Assembly (NCBI GenBank): GCA_003646995.1
Contig: QMLZ01000048.1
Span: forward strand, 1 to 15,594
Direction of reading: 5' to 3'
Source of the DNA: Deltaproteobacteria bacterium
GTDB lineage: Bacteria > Desulfobacterota > DSM-4660 > Desulfatiglandales > Desulfatiglandaceae
DNA: 15,594 nt
Shown here: positions 1 through 6,978 of the stretch, piece by piece
Layout of the letters: the number at the start of each line of letters is the position of its first letter
How positions within the stretch are numbered: the first letter of the stretch is position 1
Notes under the pieces: model-generated
The model's input: only the letters and a program-made list of their open reading frames with translations
Database searches by the model: none
Told to the model about the DNA's origin: nothing
Translations under genes and position numbers: made by a program

Positions 1-798
1 TCCCAATGAAACCTTCTTGAGAAATTGTAGACCTGAAATGATCCTTGGACTCTCCTTTTCCCCAGGGATACCAAGCTGTCTACTTTTGTGCGCTCCTGCA
101 GCCAAAAATATGTAATCATAGTCCTGGCTCAGGGCCTCAAGTGCGATATCTTGCCCAATCCTTGTCCCCCGCCTGAATTCCACCCCCATCAACCCAAGGA
201 GTTGAATCTCTGCATCAAGGATCTCCCTGGGCAACCTGTATGCCGGTATACCAATCCTTAAAAGGCCCCCCAATACTTGGTGCGCTTCGTATATGGTCAC
301 AGTGAATCCCAGCAACCTGGCAAAATATGCCGCTGACATTCCAGCAGGCCCTGAGCCAACAATCGCCAAGGTCTTGCCATGCAAAGGCGGGGGCTCTGGA
401 GCTATCCCAGATTCGAACCCCTTGTCACCCACATACCTCTCTAACTCGCGTATATTGATGCTTTGGTCCAGACCAGCACGATTGCACTGACTCTCGCAAA
501 AACGAAAGCAGACTCGGCCTAGGATAGATGGAAAAGGTTCCTCTCTTTTGAGGTGAAGGTATGCCTGCTCCAGTTGTCCTTCTTGGATCAACCTGATCCA
601 GGCCTCAATGTCATTACCGCACGGGCAGGCATTTTGGCACGGGGGGATCTTGTCTTCATAAATAGGTTTGATAAATCTCCAGCTGCCTGTAAGATTGTGG
701 AGCATTGTCCCCAAAGAGACGTTCATAAGGGGGAATTCCCGCCAACTCTTCAACTCACGCTTTCTTGCCTTGGCACTTCTTTTCTCAGCCCCAATCAT
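1..798 (-). CDS. GltD/PadH-like FeS-flavin oxidoreductase subunit (partial)
   Basis: The 266 visible residues are the N-terminal part of a glutamate-synthase-small-subunit-like FAD/NAD(P) oxidoreductase; the C-terminus lies beyond base 1. An N-terminal cysteine domain (C54, C58, C60, then C97, C101, C105 in a GRVCFRFCESQC context) matches the GltD-type [4Fe-4S] domain. A Rossmann FAD motif GSGPAG follows at 148-153, with the acidic end-of-strand residue E171 and the GGLLRIGIPAYRLP segment at 177-190. The ATG at 798 is the first start after an in-frame TAG and has a purine-rich GGGAGAGGG Shine-Dalgarno. It lies 64 bp behind a 2-oxoacid oxidoreductase gamma subunit, so it is more likely the electron-transfer subunit of that complex, as PadH is in phenylglyoxylate:NAD oxidoreductase, than true glutamate synthase. 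That assignment is inferred; the family is clear. C54-x3-C-x-C is slightly denser in cysteine than the usual C-x3-C-P pattern. Confidence 0.88.
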   Translation of the reverse strand, partial: MIGAEKRSAKARKRELKSWREFPLMNVSLGTMLHNLTGSWRFIKPIYEDKIPPCQNACPCGNDIEAWIRLIQEGQLEQAYLHLKREEPFPSILGRVCFRFCESQCNRAGLDQSINIRELERYVGDKGFESGIAPEPPPLHGKTLAIVGSGPAGMSAAYFARLLGFTVTIYEAHQVLGGLLRIGIPAYRLPREILDAEIQLLGLMGVEFRRGTRIGQDIALEALSQDYDYIFLAAGAHKSRQLGIPGEKESPRIISGLQFLKKVSLG

Positions 799-862
799 TG
801 CCCTCTCCCTGCAGTAAATCGACTCTAAATTGCGCCTGGTATACCGCCATTTCTACATATCC

Positions 863-1420
863 TTAAACGGCTGTTGCCATTTCATAGGCTGATCTTGCGG
901 CCCGCCTATTATCATCTCTCCTCACGGGCACATAATCCATAATCGCCTTTTCCACGGCCTCTATTGAGACAAGCCCGGTAGCCTTGGCAAACGCACCCAA
1001 AATGGCCGTATTGACAATGGGATTGGTGGGCGACCCCAGGCCATGCTTCACTGCGATTCTCCCGGCATCTACAAGAAAAATCCGAAACCCTTCGCCGATC
1101 TTCTCGCGATAATACTGTGCATGGCGTCTTCCGTTGACTATTATGGTGCCGTTATTCTTGAGCCCTTCTGTTACCCTGACCGTTTCAACAAGTGAGGAAT
1201 CCAGCACCACTACGTGATCTGGCTCGTATATCTGGTTCCGCAAACTAATAGGCCGATCGTCAACCCTACAAAAGGCCATGACAGGGGCACCTCTTCGTTC
1301 CACTCCGAATGCCGGGAAGGCCTGAACAAACTTGCCTTCCAAAAAGAATGCATGGGCCAATGTCTCTGAACCGATAACGGCTCCCTGCCCGCCTCTGCCG
1401 TGGAATCTTATCTCCTGCAT
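863..1420 (-). CDS. 2-oxoacid:acceptor oxidoreductase gamma subunit (PorG/PadE-like)
   Basis: This 185-residue protein is the gamma subunit of the pyruvate/2-ketoisovalerate:ferredoxin oxidoreductase family, which oxidatively decarboxylates 2-oxoacids to acyl-CoA in the cytoplasm. The family signature HGRGGQGAV is at residues 6-14, followed by GVERRGAPV, both typical of gamma subunits. I chose ATG 1420 because it has a GGAAAAGAGGG Shine-Dalgarno at good spacing and gives the usual [13 protein letters not shown] beginning. An in-frame ATG at 1441 would add seven residues but has only a weak AGG. The gene sits 38 bp after the HTH/cupin regulator and 64 bp before the GltD-like subunit, so all three are probably one transcript. 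The alpha, beta and ferredoxin subunits are not in view and should lie past the left edge. Which 2-oxoacid is used cannot be read from this subunit. Confidence 0.92.
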   Translation of the reverse strand: MQEIRFHGRGGQGAVIGSETLAHAFFLEGKFVQAFPAFGVERRGAPVMAFCRVDDRPISLRNQIYEPDHVVVLDSSLVETVRVTEGLKNNGTIIVNGRRHAQYYREKIGEGFRIFLVDAGRIAVKHGLGSPTNPIVNTAILGAFAKATGLVSIEAVEKAIMDYVPVRRDDNRRAARSAYEMATAV

Positions 1421-1458
1421 CCCTCTTTTCCTTTCCGCCATAAATAACCTACAAGTTA

Positions 1459-2043
1459 TTAGGGAGAATAGATCACTGCGAGCGCCCTTACTTTCTTCCC
1501 ACGGAGTCCCCTCAAAGCATGTGGTATCTCAGAATCAAAATAAAGACTGTCGCCTGGCTTGAGGATGATCACCCTACCCGCCCCCCTGAATTCCAATTCT
1601 CCTTCCATTACAAACAAAAACTCCTCTCCCTTGTGCTTGTAAAAAATAGAGGCATCTTCGTCCCTAGGCTCGACCTCGACCATAAAAGGCTCCATTTTCT
1701 TGTCAGGAAGATGGTACGCTAGGGATTCGTACCTGTAACCAATCCTCCGTGCCTCCATCTGCATGTGGCTCATGATCTCTTTACGCTCCTCGGCTCTAAC
1801 CACAGAGATTCTTTCCGACGCAGGGGCTTCATCCTGGAAAAAATCCGCTATATGCTTACCGAGGGCACGCGATATCTTTAAAAGGGTTGCAATGGGAGGG
1901 ACGGTGACATTGTTTTCTATCTGCGAAAGAGAGGCTTTTGAAAGTCCTGTTAGGTCGGATAATTCTTGTAAAGTCAAACCTCGCTTAAGGCGGATGTCTC
2001 TTATTTTCTTCCCAAGATTCAGATCCTTGGCTTCGTCCGTCAT
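1459..2043 (-). CDS. XRE-family regulator with C-terminal cupin domain
   Basis: The protein has 194 residues and two domains. A lambda-repressor-like HTH covers about 10-66 ([20 protein letters not shown], then [15 protein letters not shown]). A cupin sensor covers about 115-190, with H137, the G139-E140-E141 group, PGD at 163-165 and H175 matching a metal or ligand pocket. Such proteins are usually one-component regulators that sense a small metabolite. The open frame extends to an ATG at 2106, but that codon lies upstream of the promoter -35 box. ATG 2043 follows GAGGTAGGG at a suitable distance and is used here. The gene leads the 2-oxoacid oxidoreductase cluster and is divergent from a transporter. 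Regulation of both, and of itself, through the inverted repeat at 2087-2105 is a reasonable inference; the ligand is unknown. Confidence 0.93.
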   Translation of the reverse strand: MTDEAKDLNLGKKIRDIRLKRGLTLQELSDLTGLSKASLSQIENNVTVPPIATLLKISRALGKHIADFFQDEAPASERISVVRAEERKEIMSHMQMEARRIGYRYESLAYHLPDKKMEPFMVEVEPRDEDASIFYKHKGEEFLFVMEGELEFRGAGRVIILKPGDSLYFDSEIPHALRGLRGKKVRALAVIYSP

Positions 2044-2073
2044 AGTAGACCCTACCTCGAGGATTTGAAGGCG

Positions 2074-2102
2074 ATAATAGGGGAAATGTTTGGTCAGGTC
2101 AA
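2074..2102 (-). promoter_or_regulatory. Sigma70-type promoter of the regulator/por cluster
   Basis: On the minus strand TTGACC (2102-2097) is followed after 17 bp by TATTAT (2079-2074); each box matches five of six consensus bases. Transcription would begin near 2067, leaving a leader of about 24 nt to the ATG at 2043. This position excludes the longer open-frame start at 2106. Confidence 0.72.
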
Positions 2103-2105
2103 ACA
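2087..2105. promoter_or_regulatory. Candidate operator (perfect inverted repeat over the -35 box)
   Basis: TGTTTG and CAAACA form perfect 6-bp arms around a 7-bp centre. The 19-bp element covers the -35 box of the minus-strand promoter completely. A related half-site, GACAAAC, lies at 2119-2125 next to a TTGACA that could serve the divergent transporter. The size and placement fit autorepression by the adjacent XRE/cupin protein; binding is inferred only. Confidence 0.5.
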
Positions 2106-2116
2106 ATTTTTTAGCC

Positions 2117-2145
2117 TTGACAAACCAAGAACTTTTCTATTTGCT
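2117..2145 (+). promoter_or_regulatory. Possible promoter for the divergent transporter gene
   Basis: A perfect TTGACA at 2117-2122 faces the transporter gene. No good -10 stands at the usual distance: TATTTG after 15 bp or TTTGCT after 17 bp. If used, it would be weak or activator-dependent. It lies 12 bp from the candidate operator. Confidence 0.3.
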
Positions 2146-2214
2146 CGACACGCGCTCTCTCTGGTACAGTTCCATGGTTTCGCCATATCTAGTGCCATAA
2201 GGGCCGGATTCTAG

Positions 2215-3477
2215 ATGAGGTCACATGTCGCTATGGGAAATACCACACCTGAAAACGAAAAAAGGCTTGACAGCGGAGAACGCAGGATACTCGTGGTCAC
2301 CTGCTTTGGACATTTTATGAGCCATTTCAATATGCTGGTATTCCCGGCACTACTGATCCCACTTGCGACCAGACTTTCGATGTCAATGGGTACAACACTG
2401 GGACTGTCCTTTTGGATGTACTTATTGTTCGGTGTCACCGCTTTGCCTTGGGGAGTGGTGGCAGATCGAGTGGGTGCCAAACCCCTTATGCTGACATTTT
2501 ACCTAGGTGCCGGATTCAGCGGTCTATCCGCTGCACTCCTGCTGGACACACCGCTGTATTTTTCCCTGTCCCTAGCCGGCCTGGGCCTATTTTCCGGAAT
2601 ATACCACCCTACCGGGTTAGGTCTTATTTCAAAAGAGGTGCGAAGAGTCAGTATGGCGATGGGCTACAATGGGATGTTCGGCAACCTTGGGTTGGCAGTT
2701 GCCCCCCTGCTGGCAGGATTAATGAACTGGCTATGGGGTGTTAGGGTCGCCTATTGCATAGTGGGGCTAATGAATCTTACAGGCCTGGGTCTAACTTTAC
2801 TAATCTCTACTACCTCCAAAGGGGAACCAAGAAAGAGGCAGCCTGAGCCCAACACCCAAAGCATAATGCCCTTCTTCATACTTCTCATAGCCATGATGCT
2901 GGGCGGGCTTGCCTATCGGGGGGCAACCGTAATCTTGCCGGCGTATTTTGAGTTAAAGACCCCTGTTCTGTTCGAGTTCCTCTCCAAAAGGCTCAGCGGC
3001 ACCCTTTCAACTAACCTTGTGGCTACCTCAATAAGCGCCCTAATATATTTCGTGGGAATACTGGGGCAGTACAGCGGCGGACGAGTTGCGGAGAAATATG
3101 AGCCCAAGTACTGCTATCTACTTTATCATGCTGTGACTATTCCTATTGCTTTCTTGATCTCGTTATCCTCCAACCTACCCCTGGTAGCCGCAACAATGAC
3201 CTATTTCTTTTTTCTTCTGGGCATGCAACCTATAGAAAACACCTTGGTGGCGAATTTGACCCCAAAGAAATTTCACCACTCCGCGTTTGGTATGAAGTTT
3301 ATCTTGACTTTTGGGGTTGGTTCCCTTGCCGTAAAAATCATCGAGAGGATTGAAAATCAATGGGGAATTGAGGCCACCTTCATCTGTATAGGATTCATCT
3401 CCATGGGGCTGGTAGCTACCATCTTTGTCCTTTTGGCATCCACAAGAAATCGACCAAGGTCTTGCTCTGCACAATAA
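2215..3477 (+). CDS. Major facilitator superfamily transporter
   Basis: This 420-residue, strongly hydrophobic protein has the length and segment pattern of a 12-helix MFS carrier in the inner membrane. The loop 2-3 signature is present as G80-VVADRVG-87 followed by basic K89. The GIYHPTGLGLIS stretch at 128-139 and the GHFMSHFNMLVFPAL segment in helix 1 recall the fosmidomycin-resistance (Fsr)-like branch, but substrate and direction cannot be told. ATG 2215 has only a weak upstream GG. An in-frame ATG at 2233 has GAGG about 12 bp upstream, so the true start may be six residues later. The gene is divergent from the regulator of the 2-oxoacid oxidoreductase cluster, which suggests it moves a related organic acid; that is inference. 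Its stop codon lies inside the T-tract of the opposing heat-shock terminator. Confidence 0.88.
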   Translation: MRSHVAMGNTTPENEKRLDSGERRILVVTCFGHFMSHFNMLVFPALLIPLATRLSMSMGTTLGLSFWMYLLFGVTALPWGVVADRVGAKPLMLTFYLGAGFSGLSAALLLDTPLYFSLSLAGLGLFSGIYHPTGLGLISKEVRRVSMAMGYNGMFGNLGLAVAPLLAGLMNWLWGVRVAYCIVGLMNLTGLGLTLLISTTSKGEPRKRQPEPNTQSIMPFFILLIAMMLGGLAYRGATVILPAYFELKTPVLFEFLSKRLSGTLSTNLVATSISALIYFVGILGQYSGGRVAEKYEPKYCYLLYHAVTIPIAFLISLSSNLPLVAATMTYFFFLLGMQPIENTLVANLTPKKFHHSAFGMKFILTFGVGSLAVKIIERIENQWGIEATFICIGFISMGLVATIFVLLASTRNRPRSCSAQ

Positions 3478-3534
3478 AAAAACGCCATCATTCTCTGTCT
3501 GACATATTTTTCCGCATGGCCTGAGAATGATGGC
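3476..3534 (-). terminator. Intrinsic terminator of the hsp20 pair
   Basis: Perfect 12-bp arms, GCCATCATTCTC (3484-3495) and GAGAATGATGGC (3523-3534), are separated by 27 bp. On the minus strand the stem is followed by G and seven Ts (complement of 3482-3476). No T-run follows on the plus strand, so it acts one way, for the heat-shock genes. The T-tract overlaps the TAA of the convergent transporter gene. Confidence 0.85.
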
Positions 3535-3566
3535 AATACTGGAGCTTCCTACGCGGAGAGTTTCTA

Positions 3567-3965
3567 TCAGCCCGCTTTCACTTCTATCTTCCTTGGCTTG
3601 GCTGCCTCCGCCTTTGGTAACACTACCTTTAGCACCCCGTTTTTCATTGTGGCCTCTATCTTATCTTGGTCAATTACACTCGACAGGGTGAAACTCCGGT
3701 AGTAATCTCCCGATCGATACTCCGTATAAATGGGATTCCACTGGGCCGGCTCCTCTCCTACTTTTCCCCTAATTGTGAGTTCATTGTCCTCCAGGTGAAT
3801 TTCCACGCCTTCATTGCTGACCCCCGGCATATCAGCAAGGAGTACAAGTGAATCATCCGTTTCGTATATGTCTACTGCCGGCACGAACACAGGCCTTGTC
3901 TGTGTAGTTTCAGATTTTGTTTGAAGCTCTTTCTTGTCTTTTGCCTGCAGCTGTTTGCTGTCCAT
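3567..3965 (-). CDS. Hsp20/alpha-crystallin small heat-shock protein (second of pair)
   Basis: A 132-residue ATP-independent holdase chaperone. The alpha-crystallin domain runs from about PAVDIYETDDSLVLLADMPGV through NGVLKVVLPKAE, and the C-terminal tail holds an I-x-V motif (IEV) used for oligomer contacts. The N-terminal arm is short, charged and Gln/Lys-rich, unlike its neighbour. ATG 3965 is chosen because AGGAGGTGATC stands just upstream; an in-frame GTG at 3974 overlaps that Shine-Dalgarno and is unlikely. It begins 13 bp after the stop of the first Hsp20 gene, so the two are co-transcribed. The two proteins are clearly related but well diverged, which suggests an old duplication or hetero-oligomer partners rather than a recent copy. 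Confidence 0.93.
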   Translation of the reverse strand: MDSKQLQAKDKKELQTKSETTQTRPVFVPAVDIYETDDSLVLLADMPGVSNEGVEIHLEDNELTIRGKVGEEPAQWNPIYTEYRSGDYYRSFTLSSVIDQDKIEATMKNGVLKVVLPKAEAAKPRKIEVKAG

Positions 3966-3978
3966 CCCGATCACCTCC

Positions 3979-4434
3979 TCAGCCTACCTTGATTTCAATC
4001 TTCTTGGGCTTGGCCTCCTCAGCCTTTGGCAGAGTAAGGATAAGCACCCCATCTTTCACCTTGGCATTTGCTTTGTCAGCCACAATCCTGGTGGGAAGTG
4101 TTATGGTCCTGCTAAAGGAACCGCCTTCTCTTTCCCTTCTGTGGTAACTGATGCCTTCTCCCTCCTCTTCAAGCTTACGCTCGCCTTTGATGACTACACT
4201 GTCTTCCTCCACAGTAAGGTCTATATCACTCGGATCAATTCCGGGCATTTCTGCCGTGATATATAGATTCTCGTCGTCTTCCGCAACGTTTACCGCAGGA
4301 AATACCCCGGCTCCAGACAATAATGATCTCCGGCCGAAAAACCTATCAAAAAGCATGTTCATCTCTTCCTGCAACCTGTTCAGTTCGCTCAAAGCTGTCC
4401 TTTCAAAAGGATCCCTCCATCTCAATAACACCAT
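3979..4434 (-). CDS. Hsp20/alpha-crystallin small heat-shock protein (first of pair)
   Basis: A 151-residue cytoplasmic small heat-shock protein of ordinary bacterial class-A length. The N-terminal arm (MVLLRWRDPFERTALSELNR, then LQEEMNMLFDRFF) is the usual substrate-binding region. The alpha-crystallin domain follows from FPAVNVAEDDENLYITAEMPG to DGVLILTLPKAEEAKPKKIEIKVG, with the A-x3-DGVL signature and a C-terminal I-x-I motif. ATG 4434 has a near-perfect AGGAGGTGATAAT leader; the upstream in-frame ATG at 4458 would place the Shine-Dalgarno inside the gene and is rejected. It leads a two-gene operon ending at the terminator at 3476-3534. I found no CIRCE element upstream. Confidence 0.95.
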   Translation of the reverse strand: MVLLRWRDPFERTALSELNRLQEEMNMLFDRFFGRRSLLSGAGVFPAVNVAEDDENLYITAEMPGIDPSDIDLTVEEDSVVIKGERKLEEEGEGISYHRREREGGSFSRTITLPTRIVADKANAKVKDGVLILTLPKAEEAKPKKIEIKVG

Positions 4435-4463
4435 ATTATCACCTCCTGATATATGCAAACATT

Positions 4464-4480
4464 AACAATGCCAGCATGTT
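4464..4480. repeat. Imperfect inverted repeat in the hsp20 leader
   Basis: ATGC-CA-GCAT is a perfect core, extended by AAC and GTT with one bulged A. It lies between the probable promoter and the ribosome binding site of the first Hsp20 gene. The centre is too small for a good RNA hairpin, so it is better seen as a possible protein site. No known element matches. Confidence 0.3.
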
Positions 4481-4501
4481 AGCTATTCAAACGTCGATCT
4501 A

Positions 4502-4529
4502 TAAATAATGCAGGATTAGTGATTGTCAA
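4502..4529 (-). promoter_or_regulatory. Probable promoter of the hsp20 pair
   Basis: On the minus strand TTGACA (4529-4524) is followed after 16 bp by TATTTA (4507-4502), or after 17 bp by ATTTAT. The context CCTTGACAA could also serve as the -35 of a sigma32-like promoter, but no CCCCAT-type -10 is evident. The leader to the ATG would be about 60 nt. Confidence 0.45.
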
Positions 4530-4608
4530 GGCCCGTAGGTGAGAGCTTGTTGTGTCTGGTTCAGACTCCATGGCCGGGCACAAGAGGAAATGGGTGGTGA
4601 AGATGGAA

Positions 4609-4989
4609 TTAAACCTGTAAATAACGATATGACAATGCAGCGAAGGAAAATCCTCCAAGAGTATCTGCCAGCAGATCAAGTATGCTGGGATTCCGGCCGG
4701 GTACGAACATCTGGTGCAACTCGTCAGTGGCTCCATACGCGGCAACAGCAAGGGTTACGATCATGACGCCTCGCCATCCCAGGGCTGGGCCATGCGTCCC
4801 AAGAGCCCGGCTGATAAAGAACCCGAGTATTCCAAAGACTATGAAATGCCCCAGTTTGTCCTGAGCGGAAAATAGATCAGGGCCAGGTATATCTGGAAGG
4901 GAAGAGAGCCAAAAAATCAGGGCCATCCACACCAGTGCCAGGAATCTGCATAGCCTATAGTCCAGCAACGCGCGAAGCAGCGTTCTCAT
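4609..4989 (-). CDS. VanZ-like family membrane protein
   Basis: A 126-residue integral membrane protein with about four helices (near 14-31, 46-63, 72-88 and 106-123). The family pattern is complete: WMALIFWLSSLPD at 21-33, DKLGHF at 44-49, ATDELHQMFVPGR at 87-99, then D105 and D109 before the last helix. VanZ-like proteins are widespread and mostly of unknown function; VanZ itself gives low-level teicoplanin resistance, but that must not be assumed here. The ATG at 4989 follows AGGATCTA and lies 9 bp after the Sat-CysC stop, so the gene is very likely the second gene of that operon. Why it travels with sulfate activation is not evident. Confidence 0.88.
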   Translation of the reverse strand: MRTLLRALLDYRLCRFLALVWMALIFWLSSLPDIPGPDLFSAQDKLGHFIVFGILGFFISRALGTHGPALGWRGVMIVTLAVAAYGATDELHQMFVPGRNPSILDLLADTLGGFSFAALSYRYLQV

Positions 4990-4998
4990 TAGATCCTG

Positions 4999-6714
4999 CT
5001 AGATATAACCCTTTTGACCAAGGTAAAGGAGAATTTCTTGAGCAGCCTCCTCCGGTGAAATATCCGAAGTATCTATTCGGACCTCGGGATTTCGTGGCTC
5101 CTCGTAGGGATCATCCACTCCGGTGAATCCCTTTATCAGCCCTGCGCGGGCCTTGGCGTACATTCCCTTGCGGTCTCTTTTCTCGCATATCTCTATCGGT
5201 GTTGCAACATGGACCTCAACAAATCCCCCGTAGGTCTCAATGGACGAACGCACTTCCGCCCTAGTAGAGGCATAGGGCGCTATTGGAGCGCAAATTGCGA
5301 TACCCCTGTTCTTTGTAATTTCGCTCGCCACAAAGCCGATACGCCGCACGTTTATGTCTCTGTGCTCCTTTGAGAAACCCAACTCGCTTGAAAGATTTCG
5401 CCTCACAATGTCACCGTCAAGCAGTGTAACCGGCCTGTCTCCCATTTCCAGGAACTTTGAATACAGCACTTTTGCAATGGTGGATTTGCCGGCACCCGAA
5501 AGGCCTGTAAGAAACACAGTAAACCCTTGTTTCCTAGGAGGGGGATAGGTCCTGCGGAGTTCTTCCACGACCTCTTTGAAAGTGGCCCATTCGGGAATAC
5601 GCCTGCCCTCTCGCACCCTTTGTCTAATCTCTGTGCCGGATAATGAAAGGGTCTGGGTTCCTTCAGGGACCTGATCAGTGGTCCTGAATTCGTCTTCGAA
5701 TGGAAGGTAAACCATTTCTTCAAAGCTTACTGGTATTATCCCTAATTCCTCTGAGTTCTTCTCAACGGCCGAGCGGGCATCATATTTGCCGTAAAACGGC
5801 TTACCTTTTGAATCCATACCAGGACTAGCGTGATCCCTCCCCACGATCAAATGGGTACACCCAAAGTTCCTGCACACAATGGCATGTAGTAACGCCTCCC
5901 TTGGGCCTGCCATGCGCACCGCCATTGGTAATAGGTTTAGGATAAAAGAATCAGGGGGGTAGTGTCTTGCTACGGCACGGTAACACCTGACCCTAGTGTA
6001 GTGGTCAAAATCTCCTGGTTTTGTCATGCCAACAATGGGCAAAATCAAGAGATTCGCTTTTGCCTCTCTCATCGCCCGTAAGGTCATCTCAAACTGGGCC
6101 CTGTGAATTGGATTTCGAGTTTGGTAAGCCACGACCCTATGCCACCCAAGTTTTCTGTACAGTTCGCGGACCTCCCGCGGGCTCCGCCTTAGTTGCCTGA
6201 AATCAAAGTGAATAGGAAGACTCAGCACCTCAAGTTGGCCCCCCACATAATACTCACCCGAGATGTCCATCAGATACTGGACCCCAGGATGGCCCTTGTC
6301 CATGGTATTAAATAGCTGCTCGCATTCCCTGGCCTTGTCAACCGGCCAGATATCCTCTATGTGCATCACCGCCAAAAGGAAGCCTTCAGGGTCCCTAAGG
6401 GCTAAAGACTGACCTGCTTCGAGTGATTCCGCCTGGACCTTGTTCAGATCCAAGCAGATGGGCAATGGCCACAGCAGTCCGTCTTGCAACCGCATTCTGT
6501 CCAGGACGGATTCATAGTCAGCACGGGTCAAAAACCCTTTCAGCGGCGAGAACGCCCCTACTGCGAGCAATTCCAGGTCACACATCTGCCTTTCGTTCAA
6601 AATGAGCTCAGGGATATCAAGGGCAAGATTCCTCAATATCTCTTTCCGCTCCTTGTCTACGATCAGATCAATAAGGTTCCCACCATAAGGCTCGACCCAG
6701 TCTCCATGATTCAT
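4999..6714 (-). CDS. Bifunctional sulfate adenylyltransferase/adenylylsulfate kinase
   Basis: A 571-residue fusion that activates sulfate in the cytoplasm: ATP sulfurylase (about 1-392) makes APS from ATP and sulfate, and APS kinase (about 396-571) makes PAPS. The ATP sulfurylase part shows QTRNP at 198-202, H204 and GRDHASPG at 292-299. The kinase part shows the P-loop GLSGAGKST at 404-412, DGD at 433-435, the LGFS...R..N..R region at 445-458, and the KG/FTG segment near 516-532. Full length and intact reading suggest both parts can be active. Oddity: the canonical HxxH of the ATP sulfurylase motif reads H204-R-A-Q207, through a CAG codon. The fused form suits assimilation or sulfation better than dissimilatory sulfate reduction, which usually has a stand-alone Sat; this is inference. 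A VanZ-like gene follows 9 bp downstream. Confidence 0.94.
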   Translation of the reverse strand: MNHGDWVEPYGGNLIDLIVDKERKEILRNLALDIPELILNERQMCDLELLAVGAFSPLKGFLTRADYESVLDRMRLQDGLLWPLPICLDLNKVQAESLEAGQSLALRDPEGFLLAVMHIEDIWPVDKARECEQLFNTMDKGHPGVQYLMDISGEYYVGGQLEVLSLPIHFDFRQLRRSPREVRELYRKLGWHRVVAYQTRNPIHRAQFEMTLRAMREAKANLLILPIVGMTKPGDFDHYTRVRCYRAVARHYPPDSFILNLLPMAVRMAGPREALLHAIVCRNFGCTHLIVGRDHASPGMDSKGKPFYGKYDARSAVEKNSEELGIIPVSFEEMVYLPFEDEFRTTDQVPEGTQTLSLSGTEIRQRVREGRRIPEWATFKEVVEELRRTYPPPRKQGFTVFLTGLSGAGKSTIAKVLYSKFLEMGDRPVTLLDGDIVRRNLSSELGFSKEHRDINVRRIGFVASEITKNRGIAICAPIAPYASTRAEVRSSIETYGGFVEVHVATPIEICEKRDRKGMYAKARAGLIKGFTGVDDPYEEPRNPEVRIDTSDISPEEAAQEILLYLGQKGYI

Positions 6715-6773
6715 ATGCCTGCTGAACCTCCCTCGTTCAAGGAATCATTTTGTCAAATGCCTCAGATAAAGAA

Positions 6774-6802
6774 CTTCTATTCGGTTTTCACATCCTTGTC
6801 AA
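6774..6802 (-). promoter_or_regulatory. Promoter of the sat-cysC operon
   Basis: A perfect TTGACA (6802-6797, minus strand) is followed after 17 bp by TAGAAG (6779-6774), four of six matches. The leader to the ATG at 6714 would be about 50 nt. Confidence 0.55.
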
Positions 6803-6950
6803 TTGATACCCATTCCGTTCCTCATGCCCAGGTACGTACGTGCGCGTTTAGGAAAAAGGTTAAATCACAATGGGGACCGGTGAGTATCCATAGAGGAAAT
6901 CGACACAAAGGTGATGCACCTCAAATCAAGGTATAAAAGCGAAGAGGAAT

Positions 6951-6978
6951 TTGATTGAATCACGCGTTAAGGTATAAT
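6951..6978 (+). promoter_or_regulatory. Promoter of thrC-rlmH
   Basis: TTGATT (6951-6956) and a perfect TATAAT (6973-6978) are separated by 16 bp. Transcription would start near 6985, giving a leader of about 35 nt before the ATG at 7020. Confidence 0.75.

Noticed and set aside
293..828. Two plus-strand open frames (293-490 and 553-828)
   Set aside because: They lie antisense to the GltD-like gene, which has full motif support across the same bases.
2044..2106. 21-residue N-terminal extension of the HTH/cupin regulator
   Set aside because: It would start upstream of the -35 box of the only good promoter, and the inner ATG at 2043 has a proper Shine-Dalgarno.
4435..4608. CIRCE/HrcA element or tRNA upstream of hsp20
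   Set aside because: No TTAGCACTC-N9-GAGTGCTAA pattern is present, and the pairing segments do not make a cloverleaf.
4609..4989. Glycopeptide resistance function for the VanZ-like protein
   Set aside because: No other van gene is present and VanZ-like proteins are common in bacteria without resistance.
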